DNA of 49,687 bases, taken from assembly GCA_963575745.1 (NCBI GenBank), contig CAUYUJ010004749.1, forward strand, positions 17,501 through 67,187. Reading direction: 5' to 3'. A program made the position numbers and the translations under genes. Origin of the DNA: Prorocentrum cordatum. Lineage: Eukaryota; Sar; Dinophyceae; Prorocentrales; Prorocentraceae. Below are positions 38,153 through 47,324 of this stretch, one piece after another. Numbering within the stretch: the first letter of the stretch is position 1; every line of letters starts with the position of its first letter. The notes beneath the pieces are model-generated. The model was not told where the DNA came from. It made no database searches and saw nothing but the letters and a program-made list of their open reading frames with translations.

Positions 38153-41100
38153 ATGGCTGAAAGGCCAGGGGGTAACAAGGACAGCGGGGCAACCTGCCTT
38201 AGTAAAAGAGCTTTTGTCATCGAAGATACGAGGGAGGCTTGCGCTGACCTCCGCATCCGAGGTTATATCTGTGATCGCATTTCCCACAACGAGCTTATGA
38301 CGACTGTGGGTACAGATTGCCTGGGTGCGGTGATCAGTGGGGACTATACTCTAATATGGGTTAGTACCCCGGGTGACTGGTATGCACGAACCCCAGGAAA
38401 AAGAGTGGCTCCACACTGGTCTCGTATTCAAAATCTTTTCATAAAAGCCCAGAAGCCCCGCATGAAAATCATAGTATTTGGCCCCCCAGGATACGTTTGG
38501 AAGCTATCCCCAATACGTGATGCTCTGGAAGATCTCAAGTTGACAGTGATACGGATGCCGTCGTGTCATTTCGGTATCAGGTTTAATATGCAAGACAATA
38601 CACCGAGTGGTACCTATATGCAGGTAGCAACATCAATACCGTTTAGCTCTAAGTTGTGGGCATGTACGTGCAAATTGGCGATACCACAACATGTGTTGAT
38701 TTGGCACGGTCAAACGATACGACATGCCGAATGGCGAGCTCAGACACGCATTACACTCATCCGTCACCTCAACGACAAAATCCTGGGAAGCAACACTACG
38801 CACGGAAACGTGCCGATATACCTGAACACCTATACACGTACGGACCACAACATCCATCACTATGTGACGACCAACAAAAGAGGACCGAAATGGTCTGATG
38901 TTGTCCGACGTGTAACAATTAACCTGGACACCAGTACGGTTATTCAGGATATCGCAGTAGCCGATCAACCGACAGGATATGATTGGCATGCACCACTACC
39001 TACAGGGGTTGCCAACATCAGTACACGGATGTACTGGCAGCCCGAGGAACCGGTCATGCTCGGAAACGAGCCCACTCAATCACCACAGAACTCTAGACGC
39101 GTCATCATAGATGACTGTCCTTCTCCCCTCCCGACTCTGGAGATTGAAGCATGTACCCATTCATCCACGACGATGGGCACACAGACCGGTGAACACAACG
39201 AGCAAGTCTTACCTACGGAGTCGCGTATCAAACAGAAGGAAAGGCTCAAAGCCGAAAAGGAAGCAGGCATCAAGCCTCGCCGCATCAAAAAGCACGTTGA
39301 AGACGGAAACGATGATTGCGGTGACGACTTGTCGGGACTCGGACAGGATCTTATGGCGACCTGGAGCACTGACGCCCCTGTTGAGCTGATAAGCTCAGAT
39401 GAGGATGATGACCTGTTCCTTACCCTCCCCACATTTATGCCCGACACACACGCTGACATATATAGCATAGTAGCTACTCTATGCCATAGTCACAATAATT
39501 GCGTGGATATGTTGGAGCTTTGTGGAGGTGAGGGCGGTATTTCAGAGCTTGCCTTCTCAAGGGGTCTTTCCTCAGGAGGCAACTTAGACAAGACCACATG
39601 TGTCGACCTGGGAGATCCCTCGGTGCAGCGAACTGTAGATCATTACTTCGTAATATGCCACGTACGAGTAGCCATGCTACAGCCCAGTTGCCGCACCACA
39701 GGACCACCATCCTACTACAACTACAAAGTCAACCACAGCACTTGGGAACAGCATCATAAAGAATATTTGCCACACTGTGGCAAAATAGCTGTTACTCAAG
39801 ATAATGCACGGAGGTGGTTCATACGCGAACAACCCACAGGAACATGGGTGGATGATATTTCCCCATGGAAAGAACTTGCCAACCGACCACGTATCACAAC
39901 CGTACACATCGACCAATGTGCGACGGGATTTAAAGATACGGCTGGTGACTATATCAAAAAGCCGACAAATATCACCATCAACGACGAGACGATTCTTAAA
40001 CCCTTTGAGCGACTCAAATGCAACGGTCAGCATGTGAACGCACAGCCGTGCAACAGAGAGCTTTCACTGGCACAAAAATACACTCGACGACTGCAGTCTG
40101 CCTTTGTGGAAGCCGTCTATTTGGCGAAAGCCATCGACGCCACGCGCGGAGACGCGCCTACACGTACTGCGCATGCTTACCCTGCTGACCTTCCTGATCA
40201 AGCTGAACCGGGAGAAGGTATGAGACGCATCGGCGATCGTATCATCCCAGAAGTGGCTACATGCCCAGCACGCATCGACAACGTCCGAAAGGACAGTCCC
40301 AGCCACAACAGAGACCCTACACAGTGTAAGTACCATGGTTCTATCTCTGTATATTGGCCATGTCCTGCATGCCAGAGGGACCTTACGAGAAGCAAGGGTG
40401 TTAAGAACCACCTCGACACTGAGCCCGGCAAATGCCGTTTTGCTGAGCCGTTCAAACTCCCAGATGATCATGATCCCGAAGGCAACCATGTGCCAGCTTG
40501 GTGGAAACCCTTACCCAAACCGGGGGAGGGCCAAGCTTCAGCATCGGGTGGCCGTCAGGGCGCTCACGCCAGGCCACCACGACCACGAGCCTTTGGGAAC
40601 ACTGATCCTGCATCTGGCGCCAGCAGTTACGATATACTGCGAGACGCGCCCGAGCGTGGAAACACGCCTTCCGCGTCTTCTGGCGAGCCGCCACAGGTAG
40701 CGGCCCGCCGCGGCCGCCTACAAGGCGTACCACCGCCACCAGATGCAGTTGACGAAGGGGACCGACTGCGGAGAGCTACAAGGAACCCTCTTGCCTCAAC
40801 CGGCTCGGGGGCTCCACGACTGCCCGACTGGACGAGATATGACATCCAACGCAGTCTGCAAAATCTCCGTAGTCACGAACCTCATGTAGTCAAAAAGGAA
40901 CTCCGTGAACTGCACTTACGGTGGTATCATGCGAAGGAACCCAAGATGAGGCTAATCCTAGACAAAGTGGGACTGGATAGCGTTCGACTAAATATGATCG
41001 GAGAAATCTGTGACACATGTCGGGAATGTAGAGCGTGGGAACGCCCAGGTAATTTGACGCTACCTTTTGTAAGCCTTCCTGGAAATTGGCTCGATGAAGG

Positions 41101-42235
41101 CGAAGTAGATCTCATGTTTTACAAGAAACGAGCCGTATTACATAATATTATGGACCGATGTATTCGCCTGGCAGCAGGCCAAGAGATTTCCGATAGAGAA
41201 CGTGACACTATACTCGACGCCTACCACTACTGCTGGATTGCCTTTCACGGACCCTTCAAAGTCTTGTATTCAGATGGAGAAGGCGCCCTAAATAATGACA
41301 CTGCCAAGGCCATGATGGCGAACAATGGTACGACACTTCGTATCCGAGCGCCTGGCCAACGCGCGACCTCGATCGAGTCACGCAATGGCATTCTTCGGGG
41401 TACTCTCCATACGATTGAGGAAGAGCTGAACAGACACAACATCCCTGTTGTATTTACTAGAGCATTGGCTGAAGGCATCTTCGTCACCAACGCCTTCACG
41501 TTTTACAACGGAGTATCGCCATGTCAAGCACACACTGGGCGACAGCCCTCCTTTCTTCCTGACCTCGACACCCTCGACTTCCCTAGGGGGCCCGAGACGT
41601 CAGGTCACGAACGAGAACGCCGCGTGGGGGAAGTTAGCCTGGAAGCAATAACTCAAGCCACGGCGGTAGCTAAGACAAATCGTGCTCTCAGGGCTAAAAC
41701 GGCCCCAGATGGTGCTCGCCTTTACTCAGCAGGGGACTTGGTCGACTATCACCGACCTACCGCCACTAAGGACGATCATGGAGGCTGGAATGGCCCGTTT
41801 CCTGTGATCCGTAACGTGCCTGGACGAGGACACGTCGTCGTCAAGGCAGGATCACGCGGTGTAATTGTAATGTATCCTGATGCTTGTCACACGTTATACA
41901 TTGAATGCCTCCTTGCCAGGGAACTTGGCATGGACAACATGGCCATGCAAACCGTCCTTACATATGTGGCACATCTTGGCGCAGGGAAACTTGCCAAAGT
42001 CTTTGGCTATATCCCAGACTACAAGGGAAACCTCAATCTTTCGGACGACAGCAAGTTTCACCCGCGCGTGCATCTTGCACTACAGTATCTCGTGCGAAAT
42101 TATTCCCGAGTTGAACGTGTAGTAGCAGTTAGACTGGCCAAGAGCGTGTCTAATTTTTCCCGCAGTAAAGTACGCCACCAGGTCTACACTGATCCACTAC
42201 GACAGCGATGTCAACCCAGCCTTCCACTATTATGA
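38153..42235 (+). CDS. Polyprotein with methyltransferase-like region and integrase
   Basis: 1360 codons from ATG 38153. Residues 90-300 form an unidentified conserved-looking region (MKIIVFGPPGYVW, MPSCHFGIRF). Residues 449-620 resemble a C5-cytosine methyltransferase: DMLELCGGEGGIS (SAM site), QPSCRTTGPPSYYN (motif IV; usual PPC is PSC) and FIREQP (ENV-like motif VI). A CPAC...H...C finger is near residue 740. Integrase follows: an HHCC finger (LHLRWYHA, CDTC at about 918-956) and a DDE core with Asp986, Asp1041 and Glu1075. A chromo- or SH3-like C-terminal part is at about 1190-1250. Cytosine methyltransferases have been reported in dinoflagellate retrotransposons. The frame ends at TGA 42233, with coding continuing +1. 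Confidence 0.85.
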   Translation: MAERPGGNKDSGATCLSKRAFVIEDTREACADLRIRGYICDRISHNELMTTVGTDCLGAVISGDYTLIWVSTPGDWYARTPGKRVAPHWSRIQNLFIKAQKPRMKIIVFGPPGYVWKLSPIRDALEDLKLTVIRMPSCHFGIRFNMQDNTPSGTYMQVATSIPFSSKLWACTCKLAIPQHVLIWHGQTIRHAEWRAQTRITLIRHLNDKILGSNTTHGNVPIYLNTYTRTDHNIHHYVTTNKRGPKWSDVVRRVTINLDTSTVIQDIAVADQPTGYDWHAPLPTGVANISTRMYWQPEEPVMLGNEPTQSPQNSRRVIIDDCPSPLPTLEIEACTHSSTTMGTQTGEHNEQVLPTESRIKQKERLKAEKEAGIKPRRIKKHVEDGNDDCGDDLSGLGQDLMATWSTDAPVELISSDEDDDLFLTLPTFMPDTHADIYSIVATLCHSHNNCVDMLELCGGEGGISELAFSRGLSSGGNLDKTTCVDLGDPSVQRTVDHYFVICHVRVAMLQPSCRTTGPPSYYNYKVNHSTWEQHHKEYLPHCGKIAVTQDNARRWFIREQPTGTWVDDISPWKELANRPRITTVHIDQCATGFKDTAGDYIKKPTNITINDETILKPFERLKCNGQHVNAQPCNRELSLAQKYTRRLQSAFVEAVYLAKAIDATRGDAPTRTAHAYPADLPDQAEPGEGMRRIGDRIIPEVATCPARIDNVRKDSPSHNRDPTQCKYHGSISVYWPCPACQRDLTRSKGVKNHLDTEPGKCRFAEPFKLPDDHDPEGNHVPAWWKPLPKPGEGQASASGGRQGAHARPPRPRAFGNTDPASGASSYDILRDAPERGNTPSASSGEPPQVAARRGRLQGVPPPPDAVDEGDRLRRATRNPLASTGSGAPRLPDWTRYDIQRSLQNLRSHEPHVVKKELRELHLRWYHAKEPKMRLILDKVGLDSVRLNMIGEICDTCRECRAWERPGNLTLPFVSLPGNWLDEGEVDLMFYKKRAVLHNIMDRCIRLAAGQEISDRERDTILDAYHYCWIAFHGPFKVLYSDGEGALNNDTAKAMMANNGTTLRIRAPGQRATSIESRNGILRGTLHTIEEELNRHNIPVVFTRALAEGIFVTNAFTFYNGVSPCQAHTGRQPSFLPDLDTLDFPRGPETSGHERERRVGEVSLEAITQATAVAKTNRALRAKTAPDGARLYSAGDLVDYHRPTATKDDHGGWNGPFPVIRNVPGRGHVVVKAGSRGVIVMYPDACHTLYIECLLARELGMDNMAMQTVLTYVAHLGAGKLAKVFGYIPDYKGNLNLSDDSKFHPRVHLALQYLVRNYSRVERVVAVRLAKSVSNFSRSKVRHQVYTDPLRQRCQPSLPLL

Positions 42236-42848
42236 GTGCGTGGGCACCGGCCTGAACATCTCTCAAATCACTGGTAGCACTCACTCCAGACTCATCCAGT
42301 GCTTGACTTCACATGTTCCTTCCATAGGATTTCATGACGACCTTGCCAAGTATCAGCACTCGGGCACAGCGCCTGGAGAACACGACCAGCCTGGAGACAG
42401 GCCTCCACCAGACACCCCAGGTGCCTCATCACCAAGTGAAGGCCGCCTGTCTACAATATACGCATAAAACGAGGAACATGACATCGAAGCTATGATGATG
42501 GAGGAGTGGTACGATGAGTTACGTATGGACCTTCATCCCACAACGGTTACCGACGATCATCTCTACTGCGTCCCAACAACTATGCTGCCCGACCAATGCG
42601 TTCTGGTCTCAGCATCCGTGGACGAAGAAGATATCGTAGTGTCGGAAATGCTCGGAGACGAGCCTGAACCACAAGAGCCTTGTCTTATCTCTCGATGCTC
42701 AACCACACCTGACGAGGGCTATTCTCTTGACAGTGATGAACATGGTCCTTATGTTGAGTTATGTTTTACTCCAGAAATGTCAAAGGTAGTGTTAGATCAG
42801 ACCCAACTTGCACAGCTCGAGGCAGTCCCAGAGGCTCCTGGCAAGTGA
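42195..42848 (+). CDS. Integrase-RT linker segments
   Basis: One plus frame from about 42195 reads YDSDVNPAFHYYECVGTGLN and continues to a TAA at 42465-42467, then resumes in the same frame (NEEHDIEAMMMEEWYDELRM) to a TGA at 42846-42848. The second part is acidic (ASVDEEDIVVSEMLGDEPEP). No domain is recognised. It occupies the place where the RT fingers should begin, and they appear to be missing. Two GNRA hairpins (42389, 42650) lie here. Confidence 0.5.
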
Positions 42849-43392
42849 GGCGGCGTGCCATCCAGAATGGATCTTAGCATCCATGGACATCGACAAAGCG
42901 TTCCTCAAAGGTCTGACCTATGAGGAACTTGCTCATGCCACCGGCGAGGAAACTCGCATGGTTTGCTTCGCTCTTCTACCAGGAAGCGCCCAGGTGTTTC
43001 GTACACTGCCAGGCTTCTCTTCTTACGATGAAAGCCGACACTGCCTCGGGTGCCTCAAGCCAGGGACGGGCACAAAGGACGCCCCAAGAGCGGTCTCCCT
43101 CAAGCTTCGTACGACCACACGAGCTATAGGCCTCACACCGACATGTTACGATCCTGAATTTGAATTCAGTCAAGCTCTGTTAACAGCAAAACATGTCGAC
43201 GACATCAACATGACAGGCCTAGAGACAAATGTAGATGACTATGTACCACGTGTCGAAAAGGTGTTTGGTAAATGCAAGCTCAACAAACATTATTATACGA
43301 ACTTCGCCGTTCGCTACACTAAGAATGACCAAGGGGATGTGATCATGGATCAGGACGAGTACATTAAACAACTACGTCCTAACACCCCGAAC
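42800..43392 (+). pseudogene. Copia reverse transcriptase (palm), lacking the fingers
   Basis: The frame reads RQSQRLLASEAACHPEWILA, SMDIDKAFLKGLTYEELAHA (motif A), CLKPGTGTKDAPRAVSLKLR (motif B region), LLTAKHVDDINMTG (motif C, HVDD where copia has YVDD) and VFGKCKLNKHYYTNFAVRYT. These match the copia RT family closely. The preceding fingers block (Trp-x-x-Lys, ARLTxRGF) is not found, suggesting an internal deletion near 42800-42830. A frame change at about 43388, after LRPNTP, moves coding to the next segment. Confidence 0.8.
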
Positions 43393-44267
43393 TTACAGGA
43401 GCGGCGGCTGACGCCAAAGCTACCAAACTCATCGCCGACATGTTCGTTAGCCTGCGAGGAGCTCTCGCCTATACCCTTCTTACTCAAGTCTGGCTTATGG
43501 TGCACGTGGTCTCTGTCCAGAAGATTCAAGAGCCCACCAACTTACAAGTCAGACGGCTGAATGCTGTGACGCGAAAGCTGATCAGCAGCCCGAAACGCAT
43601 CACCTTCCCTCGGATGAAACCGACGAGCGAAGTAGATATACACCGTGATTCGGGGCATCGGAAGCTCACCGGGGAGGAAGACGATGAGACTAAGGGCTAC
43701 GGCATACGTGGGGCTAATGTATTACGGCGAGGAAACTCGCCTCAAGGCAAATCCGTCATCCACCTTTGCGACGGACTATGTAAATCACACCGACTGCAGG
43801 TGAGATCCAGCTATGCCGCTGAGGCACTTGCAGCTGCACACAACCTTGATGACTGTTACCCTACGCTTATCGCTCTCCACGAGCTCAAGGCAGGGGCCCT
43901 GGCTCCACGACAACTACGAGATGTGCGTGAAGTTGGAGGCCTAGCTATCAAAGTAACCCGTACCATAGACGCTGAGTCTATGTACAAATCGCTATCCAGC
44001 AAAGATCTTAAGATACCGACGGAACGGACTTTGCTGGGACATATCAGCTGGATACGTGAGCTCATGGATATAGGTATAGTGCATAACGTGCAGTGGTGCA
44101 ATACTAGAGACATGACCGCAGATGGGCATACAAAGGGGAGTATCGATCGGGAGCTGCTTTTGGAGGTGATGTCAGGTACTCAGTCATTTTTTAAGTATGA
44201 CGTGAAGCAGTTTGTACCCTTTCGGGGTCCTGAGGACAGAAACAAGCCTAAGTCAAATCAGTTTTAG
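43393..44267 (+). CDS. Copia RT connection and RNase H
   Basis: Coding starts in this frame at about 43392 (ELTGAAADAKATKL) and runs to TAG 44265-44267. MFVSLRGALAYTLLTQVWLM and NLQVRRLNAVTRKL form the RT thumb/connection. RNase H follows with VDIHRDSG (first Asp), RSSYAAEALAA (Glu), TRTIDAESMYKSL (Asp) and MTADGHTKG (last Asp), all four acidic residues in place. The C-terminus (FFKYDVKQFVPF) is also standard. One GNRA hairpin lies at 43727. Confidence 0.85.
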
Positions 44268-44640
44268 TCTGTCCTTGTTGCCCCCGCGGTCCAGTCTGCC
44301 AGCATGGGCGCCTGATACAGAGGCGCCCTCCTAGTTGCTCGGAGACGAGCCTTACTTTTCACGCTTGGTAACGAGCCTGTTTAGATTGATTCAGGCTCTT
44401 TGCTTTAATACCCTTTTTCTCGGAGAGGTATAGCCTGTTTGGTTTACCTCTAGCCGGGCCGATAGCCCTTTGATGTCCAAGGGGCTATCTTGCGTATGCG
44501 TGAAATGCTTCGCGAGGAAACTCGCCTTACAGTCTGGTGTTAGGCCAGACTGTACGCACTGTTTTTCTTGCAAACAGTCGTGCGCGTGGCCTTTGTAGAG
44601 CCTAACGGCTGCGCGGCTATACTCACCGTCTCCTCCCCTC
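44268..44640 (+). promoter_or_regulatory. Structured 3' untranslated region of the LTR element
   Basis: No reading frame. A chain of hairpins fills the space between RNase H and the 3' LTR. They are GGGCGCC...GGCGCCC (44306-44328), three GNRA microhairpins (44337, 44363, 44512), AGAGGTA...TACCTCT (44424-44451), GATAGCCC...GGGGCTATC (44461-44489), CAGTCTGG...CCAGACTG (44530-44552) and an imperfect CGCACTGTTT...AAACAG..GTGCG (about 44555-44585). Such density suggests a function in RNA packaging, export, stability or priming; which one is not visible. A polypurine tract is not obvious. Confidence 0.6.
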
Positions 44641-44881
44641 CCGACTTTAAGGGTAGCTCTTTGGGAGATGTTATATAGGATCGGGAGTATAGCTCGCGCG
44701 CCGTTGCCTTTGGCTCTAGGCACGCGCGCCCTATTTGCCCGGACACTGCTAGTGTTCGCTACGTGCTGGAAAGATCACTACATCGATCTTATCCTATCTT
44801 ATCCGTCCATTCCCCTTACTGAACCACCACAGTACGGCACCGGACGCTATTTGCCATCCGCTTCCCATGGAATCGGATGCT
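44641..44881 (+). repeat. 3' long terminal repeat
   Basis: 241 bp, starting CCGACTTTAAGGGTAGC and ending GGAATCGGATGCT. The eight substitutions relative to the 5' copy include CTCTAGG for CTCAAGG and GCTTCCC for GCTCCCC. The flanks after the repeats differ (ATTTGACTT here, GGGAGATGA at the 5' copy), which fixes the right border. Confidence 0.9.
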
Positions 44882-46100
44882 ATTTGACTTACCATAGTCA
44901 CTTCAGACTTGCCGCCGAGCAAGAAGCCTGGCTCCCTGGTGCCCTTTTCGGTCTGCCGTGAAGTTACTGCGTTTGCTGCCCATGTGCTGCCCGCTTGGCC
45001 TGCGCGCGACCAGTCTGGGGCCGCCCGCGATGAGCCCGAGCCCCCTCCTCCACCATCGGCGTTGGGCGGGCGTGGTTGGACAAGCACAGGCAGCGCAAGC
45101 AATGCTCGAGGGTGTTCAGGTTTGTTTGGCCCCCTGGACGGCGTGCGCACTAAGACCCGCGGGCACCCCGGGAATCAGCTCCAGGAGCTAGGGCACCATT
45201 GCCCATCCTTACGCTGCTCAGACGGCAGCGCGCTCGCGGCGTGCCCATCGTGCAAGGCCGTTGCCTCAGGAGGGTACGTCCGTAACTTTCATTAGCCATG
45301 ACCTGGGAGGCCCCGCTGCATCAAATCAGAAAAATAATATTGGCAGCGCATCACCTCGGGCAAGCATCCCAAGCTAGACTCAGCTCGGCTGGACACCGAT
45401 GCACTAAGTGTGGCGCGCCTTTTCGCTTGATCGCTGATGGGTCCAGCCTTCTGGCTCCTGCGACGCACGGCCACCAGGCATTGCCCCGACAAGCAGCCTG
45501 CAGTCTCTATCATGCAGGCTCTTTCATGGACCTGTGCGGCGGGCTCGATCTGGGACCGCTGGCCGTCCTTTGTCACTGCTGCACGTGCGTCCACCTTTCC
45601 CCCCTATTTGCACGGCTGTGGGGCGTTGGAGGCAATTCTCCCCCTGCGGCGACCGTTGCACAGTGGGGCTGCCGAGCTGGTCAGCAGGTTCGGTCCGTCT
45701 CGAGCCGTCCTTTTCAATGCTTTCCCGCTGGGCGCTCGTCCACCTGGATGCCTGCAGGGTCGAGGGTCCTCCCCTGTCGGCCCAGCGAGGCGGACGCATC
45801 GTGTGCTTGCGCCGTCGGGGCGCGGGAGGTCCAGCTTTGATCTCCCCGACAGTGGCTCCCTGGGCGGCCTCATGCAGTTGCCGACGCGTCTTGGGCATGG
45901 TCTCTTGGCCGAGCCAAGGGGGCAGGCCCTGTCGCAACGAGGCCTGTACAGCTCGTTCTGTGCAGGCGTCGGCGCCGCCGTCAATTGGGCGGCGGGATGT
46001 GGTCTGCAGTCGCCTACAGGTTGGGTGCGTTCAGCTGCCTTGCGCGCCGCCTCACTTGCGCGCAAAAGCGGTTTGTGGCCGTGCTCGACGGCCACCGGGT
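44882..46100 (+). other. LINE-like remnants, no intact gene
   Basis: A plus frame has CSDGSALAACPSCKAVASGG near 45217-45275; another has SSAGHRCTKCGAPFRLIADG at about 45390-45440. CxxC blocks of this kind occur at the C-terminus of dinoflagellate LINE proteins (compare 23130-23200). Longer frames to 46130 are Ala/Arg/Leu-rich without motifs. The call rests on the two CxxC blocks only. Confidence 0.35.
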
Positions 46101-46140
46101 GCACCCCCAGGCTTGAGAGCGTGCAGCGGAAAATGAAAAT

Positions 46141-46600
46141 GCTCCTCCTCCTCCTCCTCCTCCTCCTTCTCCTCCTTGTCCTCCTTCTCCTACACATCCG
46201 CCTCCTCCTCCGCCTCCTCTTCCTCCGCTTCCTCCTCCTCCTCCTCCTCCTCCTCCTCCTCCTCCTCCTCTTCCTCCTCCTCCGCCTCCTTATCACCATC
46301 GTCCGCCAACTCCTCCTTTTCCTACTCCTCCTCCTCTTCCTCGTCATCCTCCTCCTCCTCATCATCACCATGTTCATCATCATCATCAGCAGCATCATCA
46401 TCATCATCATCATCATCAGCATCATCATCATCAGCATCAGCATCAGCATCACCATCATCATCCGCCTCCTCATCCCTCCTCCTCCCATCCTCCTCCTCCT
46501 CCTCCTCCTCCTCCTCCTTTTCCTTCTCCTCCTCCTCCTCCTCCTCCTCCTCCTCCTCCCCCTCCTCCTCCTCCTCCTGCTCCTCCTCCCCCCTCGGTGG
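46141..46600. repeat. (CTC)n and (ATC)n compound microsatellite
   Basis: CTC triplets at 46141-46360 and 46470-46590, with ATC/CAG triplets at 46365-46465. Confidence 0.95.
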
Positions 46601-46730
46601 CTGGAGCGCCCTCGTCCCGCTGGAGATGCAGGCGCAGATCGATGCCATGCGCCGCCTCGGCCGCTTCCCGCCGCGCGGCCCCGAGATCGGCGGTGCCTCG
46701 GGAGCCTGGCTCTTCACAGAGCGCGCGGAG

Positions 46731-46756
46731 GCCAGCCTGCTCCAGGGCGGGGCGAT
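46731..46756 (+). repeat. Short segment duplicated at 47881-47906
   Basis: AGGCCAGCCTGCTCCAGGGC followed by GGGGCG occurs in both places, each time next to a CTC microsatellite. It may be part of a dispersed repeat whose remainder is lost. Confidence 0.55.
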
Positions 46757-46759
46757 CCT

Positions 46760-46925
46760 CCTCCCTCCTCCTCCTCCTCCTCCTCCTCCTCCTCCTCCCT
46801 CCTCCTCCTCCTCCTCCTCGTCCTCCTCTCCTCCTCCTCCTCCTCTTCCTCTTCCTCTTTCTCCTCCTCCTCCTCCTTCTCCTTCTCATCCTCCTCCTCC
46901 TCCTCTTCCTCGTCCTCCTCCTCCA
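46760..46925. repeat. (CTC)n microsatellite
   Basis: CTC triplets with TTC-rich interruptions. Confidence 0.95.
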
Positions 46926-47029
46926 TTCCTTTTCTTTGAGAATTCCTCCTTGTCACACCCCAAGGCCAGTCGAAAGGGTGGGTCGGGCGTTTCGCTAGAG
47001 ACTTCCTCATAGTTCTCATCCTGAAGCTT

Positions 47030-47290
47030 GACGTTTGCAACGGTTTCACGGATGTAGGGCGGCCCGTTTTCACAATGTGGCAGTGGCTTAGCACCGCGCA
47101 CGCTCATTGTAAACAGCTGCAAGAGTTTCACGGATGAAGGGCGGTCCGTTTTCAAGACAGTTCTCGTTTCGGCGTTGCGCGCATTCGTATTCTTCGAAGT
47201 TTGCAAGAGCTTCACGGATGGAGGGTGGCGCCTTTCCAAAATGTGGCTCTCGCGTTAGCGCCGCGCCCATTTGTCTCAGGTTTTTGCAAG
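47030..47290. repeat. Degenerate tandem repeat of about 83 bp, three units
   Basis: The landmark TTCACGGATG recurs at 47045, 47127 and 47212, each followed by a GGGCGG- or GGGTGG-type block and preceded by TGCAACGG or TGCAAGAG. On the minus strand each unit contains an open PPxIRExxA-type peptide, which follows from the repeat. Confidence 0.8.
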
Positions 47291-47324
47291 GGTCAAGGAT
47301 TCTCATGGTTAACGTCTCAGAAAG

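Larger units (their letters stand above)
30487..44525 (+). repeat. Family of 33 GNRA-tetraloop microhairpins in the LTR element
   Basis: Consensus GCNNG-GNRA-CNNGC, nearly always followed by C, making a 15-nt unit. Starts of the 14-mers: 30487, 30570, 31036, 31363, 31510, 31984, 32059, 32275, 33544, 33625, 34232, 34768, 35029, 35330, 35532, 35942, 36452, 36533, 37074, 37652, 37741, 38184, 38800, 39058, 40654, 41981, 42389, 42650, 42944, 43727, 44337, 44363, 44512. Loops are GAAA, GCAA, GAGA, GTAA or GGAA. Variable stem pairs include AG/CT, GG/CC, TC/GA, GA/TC, CT/AG, TG/CA, CG/CG, AC/GT and GT/AC; four copies use one G-U pair. Near variants: 32969 (loop GGCA), 37107 (loop GAAC). None was found in the LTRs. 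When the phase fits they encode xGNxP. Confidence 0.9.
29862..44881 (+). mobile_element. Ty1/copia-like LTR retrotransposon, 15.0 kb
   Basis: Two direct repeats of 241 bp bound plus-strand coding for Gag with CCHC, a Tpt1/KptA-like domain, a RING-H2 finger, a retropepsin-like region, a methyltransferase-like region, integrase, RT and RNase H. Integrase precedes RT, which is the Ty1/copia order. At 15 kb it is much longer than a standard copia element (about 5 kb). Eight differences between the LTRs suggest fairly recent insertion. No 5-bp target duplication or TG..CA ends are obvious. The coding region has frame changes near 35045, 36550, 37270, 42200, 42840 and 43388 and in-frame stops at 31841, 36982, 38111 and 42465. 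Copy-to-copy comparison is needed to separate decay from recoding or sequence error. Confidence 0.9.

Noticed and set aside
29862-44881. A TG..CA LTR boundary starting at TGTTATATAGG (29890)
   Set aside because: Identity between the two copies extends 28 bp further upstream to CCGACTTTAAG, so the repeat border is at 29862 and 44641.
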